In this document: positions 10,466 through 19,399 of the stretch, in pieces | Position numbering within the stretch: position 1 is the stretch's first letter | Layout: the number at the start of each line of letters is the position of its first letter | DNA from: Nitrosomonas sp. Nm132 | GTDB taxonomy: Bacteria; Pseudomonadota; Gammaproteobacteria; Burkholderiales; Nitrosomonadaceae | Assembly: GCF_900100485.1 (NCBI RefSeq) | Contig: NZ_FNDH01000010.1 | Coordinates: 1 to 64,000 of the forward strand | Length of the DNA stretch: 64,000 bases | Direction of reading: 5' to 3' | The notes under the pieces: model-generated | Database searches by the model: none | Seen by the model: only the letters and a program-made list of their open reading frames with translations | What the model was told of the DNA's origin: nothing | Translations under genes and position numbers: made by a program

Positions 10466-11272
10466 TCAGGCAATTTCTATTCGAGACTTTCCGGTATTTT
10501 TTGCGCGAGATAGCGCTTCTTCAGCACGCCTCATCACCGAATACTGATGCTCATAGGCTTGACGTAATGCTATCCCGCCACTAAAAGTGATCGATACCGG
10601 TTGATTATTTGTATTTAGCATAGCCCTACTCACTAAGGTATGCTGCACCCGCTGCATTACCCGAACCGCCTCATCTGTACGAGTATCAGGCAACAAAATA
10701 ACGAACTCTTCACCACCATAGCGCGCAACCGCATCGCTTGGACGCAGCGTATCCTTCACGATCCTCGCAAAATGGATCAAAGCACTGTCACCAAACCGGT
10801 AACCATAAATTTCATTAATTTCCTTGAAATTATCCAAATCAATCAGTATGGCGCATAATTGCCCCTTGTTTCGGTCTGCACGTGCAGCTTCGCGCGTAAA
10901 ATGCTCATCCAGCCCACGCCGGTTAAACAAACCAGTCATCTGGTCTGTCTGCACTAGCCCTCTGATGAGCTCCAGCTCATGTCTTAGAGATTCAATTTTC
11001 TGCACTGCGTAAAGAATTTGTTCCCGGGAGCTGGACAACTCATTGTTATGATGCAATTCCCTAATTTCAGACAAGACGGTATCCAGAATGCTAGTAATCT
11101 CTCCAATATCATGAGTCTTCCGAATTCTCTGGGCATACCATTCTACACGCTGATAATATTTATCAATAGTAAGCAATGACTTACCATCTTTCTCACTTCC
11201 TACATTTTTCTCTCCACCCCCAGATGATTTAACCAATTTTAACTGCTTCTTACTTGAAGTCTGCATGATCAT
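10466..11272 (-). CDS. GGDEF-domain diguanylate cyclase
   Basis: This 268-aa protein is a probable cyclic-di-GMP synthase. The C-terminal GGDEF domain (about residues 100-268) carries the intact active-site motif as GGEEF in RYGGEEFVILLP, plus the family marker DQMTGLFNRRGLDEHF and the metal-binding Asp of LIDLDNFKEIND-type sequence (here LIDLDNFKEINEIYG). An upstream RxxD inhibitory site is not obvious. The N-terminal 95 residues are helical, without membrane segments or a recognisable sensor domain, so it is likely cytosolic. The start is supported by AAGGAG at 5-6 bp. It is convergent with metH. With the neighbouring flagellar remnants, a role in surface attachment is only a guess. Confidence 0.93.
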   Translation of the reverse strand: MIMQTSSKKQLKLVKSSGGGEKNVGSEKDGKSLLTIDKYYQRVEWYAQRIRKTHDIGEITSILDTVLSEIRELHHNNELSSSREQILYAVQKIESLRHELELIRGLVQTDQMTGLFNRRGLDEHFTREAARADRNKGQLCAILIDLDNFKEINEIYGYRFGDSALIHFARIVKDTLRPSDAVARYGGEEFVILLPDTRTDEAVRVMQRVQHTLVSRAMLNTNNQPVSITFSGGIALRQAYEHQYSVMRRAEEALSRAKNTGKSRIEIA

Positions 11273-11642
11273 GTAATCTCCTTTTAGTCACACCATGAAA
11301 TGGATGCTTATTCCAGACAAGCCTAGATTGATTGAATTGGGGAGGAGAAGCTATCTAAGAATAATCTACCATGACCAGTAGATTAACAAATCCAGTGTGA
11401 TTCAATAAATGAAATTAGAATGAAAATCTCGCTTTGTTCTAAATTTACCCTGATCTCGGTCAGAAGCAAGAATAGTTTCAGATTCTTGGCAGGATAAATT
11501 AAGTCGAACGTTATAATCAAAGAAGCACCCAAGAAACCCCATAACCATTAACTGGCAGGGAGCGTCGTCAGCGAACTACTGGAATGCGGATCAGCAAGTG
11601 ATAACTTTAATCCGTATTTACTCAGATCAACTCTGGGTTAGT
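11273..11642. other. Intergenic region without a recognised gene
   Basis: About 370 bp upstream of the diguanylate cyclase gene. It is AT-rich near the gene and I see no ORF with coding character, no RNA gene and no clear repeat before MITE copy 2 begins. It presumably holds the promoter of the minus-strand cyclase gene. Confidence 0.6.
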
Positions 11643-11646
11643 CTAG

Positions 11647-11808
11647 CCCGAATATTTCATAAATTCGCGTGATGATCACGCAGGATTCTGATTAATAGGG
11701 AAGTTTTGAGAAGGAGGGGTGTAGTGATTCATACACCCGACTGAGCAAAATCTTTCTCATTAATCAAAAGACAAGTGAGGGCACGTGCCAATTTATGAAA
11801 TATTCTGG
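11647..11808 (+). mobile_element. MITE copy 2 (162 bp)
   Basis: Same element as copy 1. The left end is CCCGAATATTTCATAAATT; the right end has one change (TATTCTGG). It is flanked by CTAG on both sides (11643-11646 and 11809-11812). It lies one base beyond the stop codon of the response-regulator gene (stop at 11814-11816), so the folded element would lie in that gene's 3' untranslated region. Confidence 0.9.
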
Positions 11809-11813
11809 CTAGA

Positions 11814-12446
11814 TTAGTCAACCAAATTGTGCTTAATCGCATAACGTACCAATTCAGAATTATTCGTTAGCTTAAGTTTTTCCATAAGACGGGCACGATA
11901 GACACTGATTGTTTTGGGACTCAGACACAAACTGGTTGAAATCTCCGCAAGTGACTTACCTATCGCAATCAAGCATAGTGTCTGGTATTCACGGTCAGAT
12001 AAACTAGTATGTAATGGCTGTTCAGTGTCTAATGTGATTGCGTTAGCCAGTTCCTGTGCAAGGGTCGGGGTAATATACTTGCGCCCCGCTGCGACCTGAC
12101 GAATCGCTGTCACCAGTTGCATGGGTGCACTTTGTTTGTTCAGATAACCTGCCGCACCCGCCCTGATTGCACGTATCGCGAATTCACTTTCGTTATACAT
12201 ACTGAGTATTAATACCGTTAAGTTAGATTGATCTTTTTTAATCTGCTTGAGCACTTCGATGCCATTTCTATCAGGCAATGAGATATCCAGCAGGATCACA
12301 TCAAAAACTTGCTGGCGTGCGATCATGATCGCTTCAATCCCGCTTTCCGCTTCACCAGCTACACTGATATCGTCCGTTTCACCCAGAATCTGCTTCAGAC
12401 CCCGGCGCACAATAGCATGATCGTCGGCAATCATCACACGTATCAT
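11814..12446 (-). CDS. NarL/FixJ-type response regulator
   Basis: From the ATG at 12446 the protein is 210 aa, the standard size for this family. A receiver domain (about residues 1-120) has the acidic pocket IADDHAIVRRG, the phosphoacceptor Asp in DVILLDISLPDRNG, and the conserved Lys in YLNKQSAP. The C-terminal LuxR helix-turn-helix reads LSDREYQTLCLIAIGKSLAEI and LCLSPKTISVYRARLMEKL. The chosen start has GAGGAAAG at 6-7 bp; the longer frame to 12515 overlaps the kinase gene without a better ribosome site. It follows the kinase gene by 43 bp and is probably its partner. Targets are unknown. Confidence 0.94.
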   Translation of the reverse strand: MIRVMIADDHAIVRRGLKQILGETDDISVAGEAESGIEAIMIARQQVFDVILLDISLPDRNGIEVLKQIKKDQSNLTVLILSMYNESEFAIRAIRAGAAGYLNKQSAPMQLVTAIRQVAAGRKYITPTLAQELANAITLDTEQPLHTSLSDREYQTLCLIAIGKSLAEISTSLCLSPKTISVYRARLMEKLKLTNNSELVRYAIKHNLVD

Positions 12447-12489
12447 TTTATCTTTCCTCGCCTGCTTATTATTCGATACTTGATACTGC

Positions 12490-13986
12490 CTACAAGGCAT
12501 ACTGCTCTTTACCATTGACTGGAATCTTGATTATTACGCAAGTTTCTTTTTCGGGTATTCCGCTAACGCGAAGATCTCCTCCTAATTGATGGCAGCGCTC
12601 ACGCATCCCCCGGATTCCAAAGGACCCTGGTTTGTTCATATCCGCCTCCCTAATTCCACGTCCATTATCAGTCGCCTCCAAAAATATCCAACCATCTGCC
12701 CCAAACAGTTTGACTCTGACATTCTATGCGCCTGCATGTTTATAAATATTAGTCAATATTTCCTGAAAAATTCGGAAAATTGCAGTAGCTAAATCTGCAT
12801 CCAGAGGAATATCTTCACTGTCACAATAAAATTGACAAGGAATTTCCGTGCGTTTGCTAAATTTCCTTGCTTGCCACTCAATTGCCGCCACAATACCAAA
12901 ATCCAGTATACCTGGCCGCAAATCCATAGATATTCGGCGTGTGCTGTCAATCACATAGTCGACCAGTTTTTCAATAGACGCCGCTTTCTGCTGATAAAAA
13001 TCAGGCTTCCTCGGTTTAGTATCCATAAAGGGCACTAGCTCACACTTGATCGCTGTCAAGGTCCCACCAATATCATCGTGAATTTCTCGGGCAATTTTTG
13101 CGCGTTCATGTTCCTTGATTTTCTGTAGATAAGAAGAAAGTTCAGCTAATTGCGCATGTGAGCGAGCAATTTCAATTTCTGCCAGCTTATTGCGTGAAAT
13201 ATTCATCACTATCCCATCCCATAAAACAGCGTCATTGAGCGGTCGACGTGGTGTTGCGCGCAAACTGACCCACTTGATATCTGGATCACCTTTGACCTGA
13301 ATGCGTCCCTCCCAATTCCAAGTAGAAAAATGCCTGGCTGATGTTTGCATAAGTTCATCATAAGTAACCCTGTCTTCAGGCAAAATCAAGTCGGTAAATA
13401 AATCCGGCTGCTCTATTAGTGCTGTTGGCAAAATTCCCAGCAGCATTATTGACCCTTCGCTCACATAAGGAAAGCTTTTGGAACCATCCCGGTTCAGCAA
13501 AAACTGGAATACCAGGCCAGGCAAATTGGAGGCGATTGCACGAAAGCGTGCCTCGCTTTTCTGCAATGCAAGCTGTGCTTCACAGATATGATGAAGAGCT
13601 TCCATTTGCTTCAGACTGCGTTGTATCGCTGGAATTAACCTCACCATGCAAGCCATTAATATGAAATCCTGAGCTCCTGCTTTCATAAAATGAACTGCTG
13701 ACTCATCGCTTCCCTGGCTGGATACTACGATCACAGGAATAGTCAAATGATGCATGGCAAGATAAAATAATACCTGCTCAGCACCCAAATCAGTCATCGC
13801 ATCGGACAAAATGACATCCCACGAGCATTCAACCAGCGCCTTTGAAAAGGCATCAATGGTATTGATACATTCTGAATTAAAGTATAAATCACCTTCCTTG
13901 AGCGTTCTGCAGATACGCTGGGCATCCTCGGCCGAGTATCCTACCAGCAGCATATTGAGCGTTTTGACCAACACTGTCCTCAACAC
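12490..13986 (-). pseudogene. Hybrid sensor histidine kinase interrupted by an in-frame amber codon
   Basis: The frame reads as one kinase of 498 residues if a TAG at 12724-12726 is ignored. In order: a receiver-like domain (about 10-125, with DVILSDAMTDLG), a PAS domain (about 145-270), a HisKA_3 dimerisation helix with the phospho-acceptor His in AREIHDDIGGTLTAIK, and a HATPase domain. The amber falls between NIYKHAGA (N box) and NVRVKLFG; beyond it the ATP-binding motifs DNGRGI and GSFGIRGMRER are well preserved in the same frame. A protein ending at the amber would lack the ATP-binding G boxes. The GTG at 13986 or the ATG at 13953 could be the start; neither has a strong ribosome site. 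Either a recent nonsense mutation or suppression would explain this. Confidence 0.8.
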
Positions 13987-14230
13987 TTATTTGGGAAATG
14001 AAATCAGCATATTATATAGCTACCCAATAAAGCAGAAATATTTCTGAGAAGATTTAATCCTGCCCAACTAATTATATAACCAACGCATTATTTTGATGAG
14101 GGGCGCAGGCCGCAACATAGCGACTCGGTTAGGGCATTTCTCATCATTCCTCTTAAAAACTGAGGAAGTAAGCGGAAAATACAGCAATACAGTCATGGAT
14201 TGCTCACAGGTTTTTCTCATTTTACCCAAC

Positions 14231-14273
14231 CTTTACTTAACATTTACTTAACATCTATTTAACAATCTATTAA
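14231..14273 (+). repeat. Four 11-bp direct repeats upstream of the flagellin remnant
   Basis: Four units of about 11 bp follow one another: CCTTTACTTAA-like, CATTTACTTAA, CATCTATTTAA and CAATCTATTAA, with a weaker fifth unit just before. The spacing is one helical turn, as in binding sites of OmpR/PhoB-type regulators that load in tandem. The site is about 30 bp upstream of the sigma-28-like promoter. The regulator is unknown. Confidence 0.55.
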
Positions 14274-14302
14274 ATTTTTTTCCATTCTGTCCGATTACCC
14301 CT

Positions 14303-14330
14303 TAAATAGCGGCTTTATAGACCCGAATAA
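14303..14330 (+). promoter_or_regulatory. Sigma-28-like (FliA) promoter remnant
   Basis: TAAATAGC at 14303-14310, then 11 bp, then CCCGAATAA at 14322-14330. The FliA consensus is TAAAGTTT-N11-GCCGATAA, so the match is good apart from one extra base in the -10 part. It lies 17 bp upstream of the flagellin remnant's start, where a flagellin promoter belongs. Confidence 0.55.
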
Positions 14331-14347
14331 GAATAAGAGCTCCTCAA

Positions 14348-14633
14348 ATGCTCCAAGCTATCAACATTAATACTACCTCGTTGAATGCACGAGATAACCA
14401 GAATGTGCCGAGAAATATGCTTGAAGTCAATTCAGAATGCCTAGCATCCGGTTTCTGCATCAATTATTTCAGAGCATGCGGCATGACCAACGATTTCTAG
14501 ACGCATGACTTCACAAATCGGGGGGTTCAATCAAGTTTTACAGAATACCAATGATAGCGATGATATACCTACAAATATTGGAGTAATTAATTCCAGTTCT
14601 TATACCGCTGATTTTAGTTCTAATACTGCTTAA
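14348..14633 (+). pseudogene. fliC: Decayed flagellin gene (N-terminal fragment)
   Basis: ATG at 14348 opens a 50-codon frame starting MLQAINI..TTSLNARDNQN and continuing LEVNSECLASGFCIN. This matches the conserved start of flagellins (usual form INTNxxSLNAQRNL ... LERLSSGLRIN). The frame stops with TAG at 14498-14500. After a +1 shift, RMTSQIGGFNQVLQNTNDS (from 14502) matches the next flagellin segment (usual form RMTSQIRGLNQAxRNANDG), then runs into unrelated sequence and ends at 14631-14633. A stretch corresponding to the DDAAGLAISE motif is scrambled and the rest of the roughly 280-500 aa protein is missing. It lies directly before the fliT-like gene, a natural flagellar neighbour. Confidence 0.75.
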
Positions 14634-14663
14634 ATACATACCAAATAAATAACGATAAATAAT

Positions 14664-14966
14664 ATGGACGAAGCACAAATAATTTCTACGTATAAAGCAA
14701 TATTGGCCATCACTCACAAAATGCTAAAAGCTGCCCAGGAAAACGATGGGAAGAAACTGTTCTCACTGGAACAGGAGTGCAAAAAATTAACTCATGCATT
14801 GATTGCCAATCCTCCACAACAACCATTAAGCGCAGAAATGCAGAAAAAAAGAATTGAGATCATTCATCAGATATTGGCCTGTGATGCCAAAATCAGGGCC
14901 ATTACTGAGCCCTGGATGACGCATCTACAAAATTTGCTGACTCATGCTCACAAGCATATCAACTGA
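14664..14966 (+). CDS. fliT: FliT-like flagellar export chaperone
   Basis: A 100-residue, almost wholly helical protein with the size and pattern of FliT, the chaperone that holds the filament cap protein FliD before export. Identifiable stretches are YKAILAITHKMLKAAQENDG near the N-terminus and CDAKIRAITEPWMTHLQNLL near the C-terminus. The gene is intact although the flagellin gene next to it is destroyed and no fliD or fliS is seen. It may be a survivor of a deleted flagellar cluster. FliT is short and poorly conserved, so the family assignment rests partly on context. Confidence 0.65.
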   Translation: MDEAQIISTYKAILAITHKMLKAAQENDGKKLFSLEQECKKLTHALIANPPQQPLSAEMQKKRIEIIHQILACDAKIRAITEPWMTHLQNLLTHAHKHIN

Positions 14967-15271
14967 ATCAAGTCTATTGATAGGCAAGAGAATCCCAGCG
15001 CGCAATCAATCCAATCAAAGAATCATCAATTTTCATAAATATGCAGATGACCACATGGACATCACTCAGAAAAGTAATTAGGTTAGCTGGAAACCCAGAC
15101 TATAGATCAAACCCTATTCCAAGTCGAGGGTAATAAACAAGCCCTTATCGCACGTGGAAGCAATGATGGGAACATAAGGAAACGAACACAAGAACTCGAC
15201 AGATATCACTGAACATGTTGGAATGTCTACTGATAAGAAATAACCATCACTTCTAATCCACAAAGTAAATC
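14967..15271. other. Intergenic region without a recognised gene
   Basis: About 305 bp between fliT and the DUF4139 gene. Short frames are broken by stops and I recognise no protein, RNA or repeat. Given the flagellin remnant upstream it may be further decayed flagellar DNA, but nothing in the sequence proves it. Confidence 0.5.
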
Positions 15272-16771
15272 ATGATGATGAAATGGCTAAGAAAGGCGTG
15301 TTTAGTCGCAAGAAGAAAATACTGTCATCAACAATCTTTTTGTGTAACGATTCTTGCAATAACGCTGATAAGCAGCAGTCCTTTAAGTTATGTTGCTGCG
15401 TCGACTGGCGAAAGAATTACTACATCCCAGGATCAGAAGAACATTGTCGTTACAATTTATAATGAGGATCTGGCGCTGATAAAAGACTTGCGTAGCGTTG
15501 TGCTGGATCAAGCTTTCAACAAGCTGGCCTGGCGTGAGGTATCTGCGCAGATACGTCCTGAAACTGCACTTTTACGCAATCTTACTCATTCTTCAGGATT
15601 CCGCTTACTGGAACAGAATTTTGATTTCGATCTACTCACTCCAAGAAAACTGCTAGAAAAGTACTCGGGTAAAGAAGTTATCGTCATTCGCACCAGCCCT
15701 GCGACAGGTTCCGAGACTAGCGAGACAGCTACAGTTCTTTCGACTAATGAAGGAACTATCCTGAAATTTAATGACCGTATCGAAAGTAGCGTCCCTGGAC
15801 GTATTGTATTCCCTGGAGTACCAGAGAATCTGCGTGACAAACCCACATTGCTCATTTCACTGACCAGCCCCTCCCCAGGCAAGCATGATCTTGAGCTTTC
15901 CTACCTCACATCGGGATTATCCTGGCATGCGGACTATGTGGCTGCCTTGAGCGAAGATGATAGCCGACTTGATCTCAATGGACTGGTGACGTTAACTAAT
16001 CAAAGCGGCATGATCTATCATCATGCCAATTTGCAATTGGTAGCAGGTGATATCCATCGAATTTACCCTGAGCAGCGTCTACCCAGAAAAATGATGGCGA
16101 TAGCACCAGAAATGGCTGATGCAGCACAAATGAAGGAAGAATCACTTTTTGAATATCATCTCTATACACTACAACAGCCTACAACACTAGCTGAGAACCA
16201 GACCAAGCAAGTTGCGCTCATGTCCGCAACCCATATTCCTGTCAGTAAGGAATATGTGCTGCAAGGTGCGGATTATTACTACTCAGGGAAATACGATGCG
16301 ATCAGCCAGAAATTAAAAATAGGCGTACTCATCGGCTTTCTTAACAAAGGAGAGGGTCTGGGAATTCCCCTGCCGAAAGGAATTATTCGGGTCTATAAAA
16401 AAGATAAGCAAGGAAATAATCAATTTATTGGTGAAGATCAGATCGATCACACCCCGCAAAATGAGCTGATTCGTCTCAGACTGGGTAATGCCTTTGATAT
16501 TACCGCTGATAAGCTACAAACCGATTTTCAACAAATTGCTGGCACGCCACGACATGCCAGTATTTTTGAAACGGCTTATCAAATCACACTCAAGAATGCC
16601 AAGAAAGAAGCGGTCACGGTACAAGTGCGAGAACCTATCCCGGGGGACTGGGACATATTATCCGAATCATTGCCCCACACCAAACTATCGGCTAGCATGG
16701 TTGAATGGAAAATACCCCTCCCAGCCGAGAGCGAAGCCACGCTAACCTACCGGGTGCGCGTAGAATACTAA
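15272..16771 (+). CDS. Secreted DUF4139-domain protein
   Basis: A 499-aa protein with a long N-terminal signal region: a basic stretch (WLRKACLVARRKYCH) then a hydrophobic core ending near SYVAAS at about residue 43. The mature part starts with ITTSQDQKNIVVTIYNEDLAL and has the DUF4139 hallmarks LEYLTSGLSWHADYV-type sequence (here LSYLTSGLSWHADYVA, about residue 205) and a C-terminal half ending in TYRVRVEY. Members of this family are exported beta-rich proteins of unknown function. There is no obvious operon partner. A run of three ATG codons at the start leaves the exact first residue open. Confidence 0.8.
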   Translation: MMMKWLRKACLVARRKYCHQQSFCVTILAITLISSSPLSYVAASTGERITTSQDQKNIVVTIYNEDLALIKDLRSVVLDQAFNKLAWREVSAQIRPETALLRNLTHSSGFRLLEQNFDFDLLTPRKLLEKYSGKEVIVIRTSPATGSETSETATVLSTNEGTILKFNDRIESSVPGRIVFPGVPENLRDKPTLLISLTSPSPGKHDLELSYLTSGLSWHADYVAALSEDDSRLDLNGLVTLTNQSGMIYHHANLQLVAGDIHRIYPEQRLPRKMMAIAPEMADAAQMKEESLFEYHLYTLQQPTTLAENQTKQVALMSATHIPVSKEYVLQGADYYYSGKYDAISQKLKIGVLIGFLNKGEGLGIPLPKGIIRVYKKDKQGNNQFIGEDQIDHTPQNELIRLRLGNAFDITADKLQTDFQQIAGTPRHASIFETAYQITLKNAKKEAVTVQVREPIPGDWDILSESLPHTKLSASMVEWKIPLPAESEATLTYRVRVEY

Positions 16772-16858
16772 AAAATAGCCACTTCATGTGTAAAAGTTTG
16801 GACGGTCGTCTGTTGAAAAAGCTGTTTTTATCCCAGATTTTCCATTAGAACCAATTAA

Positions 16859-17020
16859 CCCGAATATTTCATAAATTCGCGTGATGATCACGCAGGATTT
16901 TGATTAATAGGGAAGTTTTGAGAAGGAGGGGTGTAGCGACTCATACACCCGACTGAGCAAAATCTTTCTTATTAATCAAAAGACAAGTGAGGGCACGTGC
17001 CAATTTATGAAATATTCGGG
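16859..17020 (+). mobile_element. MITE copy 3 (162 bp)
   Basis: Complete element with CCCGAATATTTCATAAATT at the left and TATGAAATATTCGGG at the right, flanked by TTAA at 16855-16858 and 17021-17024. It interrupts the 3' end of a small minus-strand ORF (next entry): without the insertion that ORF would end three codons further on as FNWF and stop. Confidence 0.92.
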
Positions 17021-17217
17021 TTAAATTTAACAGGAAGATCGAACGTTTTAGATTGATTCCAAAGGCCATCAATCCAGTCACGTTGTTGCATAGCAACGGC
17101 CAGGTTAATAATCTTTTTTCGACCCTCATGAGTAATGTAAACCAGCCTTGGCAAAGAGCTTATAACGAAGTGTTTTGAGGGTGTGTTGGGTATCAGTTTT
17201 ACCCGAAACCATGTCAC
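17005..17217 (-). CDS. Small unidentified ORF ended by MITE copy 3
   Basis: A 70-codon frame containing LPRLVYITHEGRKKIINLA and AVAMQQRDWIDGLWNQS. It ends NPNIS and stop, residues supplied by the inserted MITE. I do not recognise the protein, there is no clear ribosome site, and it could itself be a fragment of a larger gene. The surrounding region 16772-17426 otherwise holds no gene. Confidence 0.3.
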   Translation of the reverse strand: MTWFRVKLIPNTPSKHFVISSLPRLVYITHEGRKKIINLAVAMQQRDWIDGLWNQSKTFDLPVKFNPNIS

Positions 17218-17426
17218 TTCTTAATACCGCCCTGGCGAAACAAACTCATCACATTTCCAGTCGCCCAGGAATCTCTGAGATTAAAGCTCTCTCCGCCAAA
17301 ATCATATTTCATTCCAATTCTCAATAGAAAGAGGAACAATTATATTAGTATAACTTCTTAAATACAGAGAGTTACGTATTAAATATATTTACGTTTCTAT
17401 CGAGAATTGGAATAAGGAGAACATGC

Positions 17427-17906
17427 TCAAGGATTAATCTCAATAGGTGTTCCCACCGCTACCCGGCCAAATAAATCCAATAAATCGTTATTATGCATGC
17501 GAATACAACCGATCGAGCCAGGCTTACCCATCTCTGCACTATCGGGACTGCCATGGATATAGATATAACGACGCATGGTATCAACCAGACCCAGCCGATT
17601 AAATCCGATCTCACATCCTGATAACCACATGATGCGCGTCAAAATCCAGTCCCGACCAGGATAGCGGCTAGCCAGCTCGGGCGTATAGATTTCTCCAGTC
17701 GGGCGACGCTTGACGAAGACGGCATTAATCGGTTGATTCTCTCCAATTTTGGCACGGATAATATGCATTCCCAATGGCGTACAAAAACTACCCCGCTGCT
17801 GACCGACACCTTTTCTGGCTGAAGATATCAAATAGCTGCTGATAACTGTATTTTCATCATTCAACAAATCGAGTTGCTGCCGGTCGATACTGATATGGAT
17901 TTTCAT
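17427..17906 (-). CDS. L,D-transpeptidase (YkuD) family protein
   Basis: A 159-aa protein consisting of a single YkuD domain. The catalytic signature is present: the conserved His in YIYIHGSPD followed by GSIGCIRMHNNDLLDLF with the nucleophilic Cys. Family members cross-link peptidoglycan or attach lipoproteins to it in the periplasm. No signal peptide or membrane segment is visible at the N-terminus (MKIHISIDRQQLDLL), so its route to the cell wall is unclear. The start codon overlaps the tadA stop (ATGA at 17903-17906), so the two genes are translationally coupled. Confidence 0.88.
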   Translation of the reverse strand: MKIHISIDRQQLDLLNDENTVISSYLISSARKGVGQQRGSFCTPLGMHIIRAKIGENQPINAVFVKRRPTGEIYTPELASRYPGRDWILTRIMWLSGCEIGFNRLGLVDTMRRYIYIHGSPDSAEMGKPGSIGCIRMHNNDLLDLFGRVAVGTPIEINP

Positions 17907-18373
17907 AATAAAACGATCTTGTCAGGATTTCGCTTTCTGATAAAAAATTGTTTTAATAGCCCACTTGCCTCATGGGCCAGCACACCGCCGGTGACTTCTA
18001 GATGATGATTAAGCCTTGTCTCCGCCGGTAAATTTAATACGCCGCCACAAACACCTGTTTTGGGATCTGCAGCGGCATACACAAGGCGCTTGATCCTAGC
18101 ATGGAAAAGGGCGCCGATACACATGGTGCAAGGCTCAAGGGTTACGAACAACGTACAATCCAGTAGACGATAATTGTGTAAATTTTGAGCTGCATCACGC
18201 AGTGCAGTTACCTCTGCATGCGCCGTAGGATCCATCGCCACGATGGAACGATTGTAGCCACGGCCTATGATTTCGCCCTTTCTAACGATGACAGCACCCA
18301 CTGGCACTTCTCCCAGCTCCTGCGCCTTGAACGCAAGGTCAAGTGCTACCCGCATAAAATATTCGTCATTCAT
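17903..18373 (-). CDS. tadA: tRNA-specific adenosine deaminase
   Basis: A 156-aa zinc deaminase that converts adenosine 34 of tRNA-Arg(ACG) to inosine. The active-site signatures are visible: HAEVTALRDAA (zinc ligand His and catalytic Glu) and LEPCTMCIGALFHARI (two zinc ligand cysteines), with the TadA-typical YAAADPKTGVCGG after them. Length is normal for the family. It overlaps the YkuD gene by 4 bp on the minus strand and is divergent from prmB with about 100 bp between them. Confidence 0.95.
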   Translation of the reverse strand: MNDEYFMRVALDLAFKAQELGEVPVGAVIVRKGEIIGRGYNRSIVAMDPTAHAEVTALRDAAQNLHNYRLLDCTLFVTLEPCTMCIGALFHARIKRLVYAAADPKTGVCGGVLNLPAETRLNHHLEVTGGVLAHEASGLLKQFFIRKRNPDKIVLL

Positions 18374-18472
18374 GGATATTGTTCATAAGATGGGTTAATC
18401 GAATAATTTGAGCATCAGCCTATCTTTTATGCTACATTCGTATCGCATGCAAATATTCTTCTATTGCCAGAT

Positions 18473-19399
18473 ATGGTGACTCCTTCCCAAGAACCCAGAA
18501 TTCCAGTTACCGACTACGCCAGGAATGAGCTGCGCACACTGCGCGATCTGTTGCGTTTTGCCGTAAGCTATTTTAACCAAACCGGCTTGTTTTTTGGCCA
18601 GGGATTTCCCACGGCTTACGATGAAGCCGCTCATCTAATTTTACATGCACTACATCTTACGCCAGACCAATTAGATCTATTCCTGGACGCACACCTCACC
18701 CAGCCTGAACGCGATCAGATATTTCATTACATTGAACAGCGCGTAGCCGAAAAGATCCCAGCAGCTTATCTGACGAATGAAGCCTGGTTAGGTGACTTCA
18801 GTTTTTACGTCGACAAACGCGTTATCATCCCTCGATCGTTTATCGCTGAATTATTGCAAACTCGATTGGCACCCTGGATCAAGCATCCTGACGACATCCA
18901 TTCTGCATTGGATCTGTGTACGGGTTCTGGCTGTCTGGCTGTATTACTGGCTCATGCGTTTGAGTATGCAAACATTGATGCAGTTGATATTTCAACTGAA
19001 GCATTGGAAGTCGCTCATAAAAATATAACTGGTTATGCCCTATCGCATACTATCAACCCTATTCACTCCGATCTATTTAGCGAATTAACTGGAAAACGCT
19101 ATGATGTGATCATTAGCAATCCGCCCTATGTCAATGCCGAATCGATGGCAGCACTCCCTGAAGAGTTTCGCCATGAACCACACATTGCACTCTCAGGCGG
19201 TTCGGATGGATTGACCATAACACGTACAATACTCAACGAAGCTGCCAATTATCTGACTGAAGAAGGCCTATTGATCGTAGAAATTGGCCATAATCGCGAT
19301 GCCCTTGAACAATCCTTCCCACGTATGCCTTTTACCTGGCTGGAAACAAGCGCAGGCGATCAATTTGTTTTCATGTTGAAGCGCAGCGATCTAATTTAA
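18473..19399 (+). CDS. prmB: Ribosomal protein L3 N5-glutamine methyltransferase
   Basis: From the ATG at 18473 the protein is 308 aa. It is a class I methyltransferase with the SAM-binding [16 protein letters not shown] and the glutamine-methylating catalytic motif [12 protein letters not shown]. The N-terminal region [22 protein letters not shown] is typical of PrmB and separates it from its relative PrmC (release-factor methyltransferase). A TTG three codons upstream (18464) is possible but has no better ribosome site. The gene end overlaps the convergent rluB gene by 9 bp. Confidence 0.92.
   Translation: MVTPSQEPRIPVTDYARNELRTLRDLLRFAVSYFNQTGLFFGQGFPTAYDEAAHLILHALHLTPDQLDLFLDAHLTQPERDQIFHYIEQRVAEKIPAAYLTNEAWLGDFSFYVDKRVIIPRSFIAELLQTRLAPWIKHPDDIHSALDLCTGSGCLAVLLAHAFEYANIDAVDISTEALEVAHKNITGYALSHTINPIHSDLFSELTGKRYDVIISNPPYVNAESMAALPEEFRHEPHIALSGGSDGLTITRTILNEAANYLTEEGLLIVEIGHNRDALEQSFPRMPFTWLETSAGDQFVFMLKRSDLI

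Noticed and set aside
17005-17217. Shared C-terminal NPNIS in this ORF, the transposase remnant and the exporter as a protein motif.
   Set aside because: It is the translation of the MITE end (AACCCGAATATTTCA) in one frame and reflects insertion, not homology.
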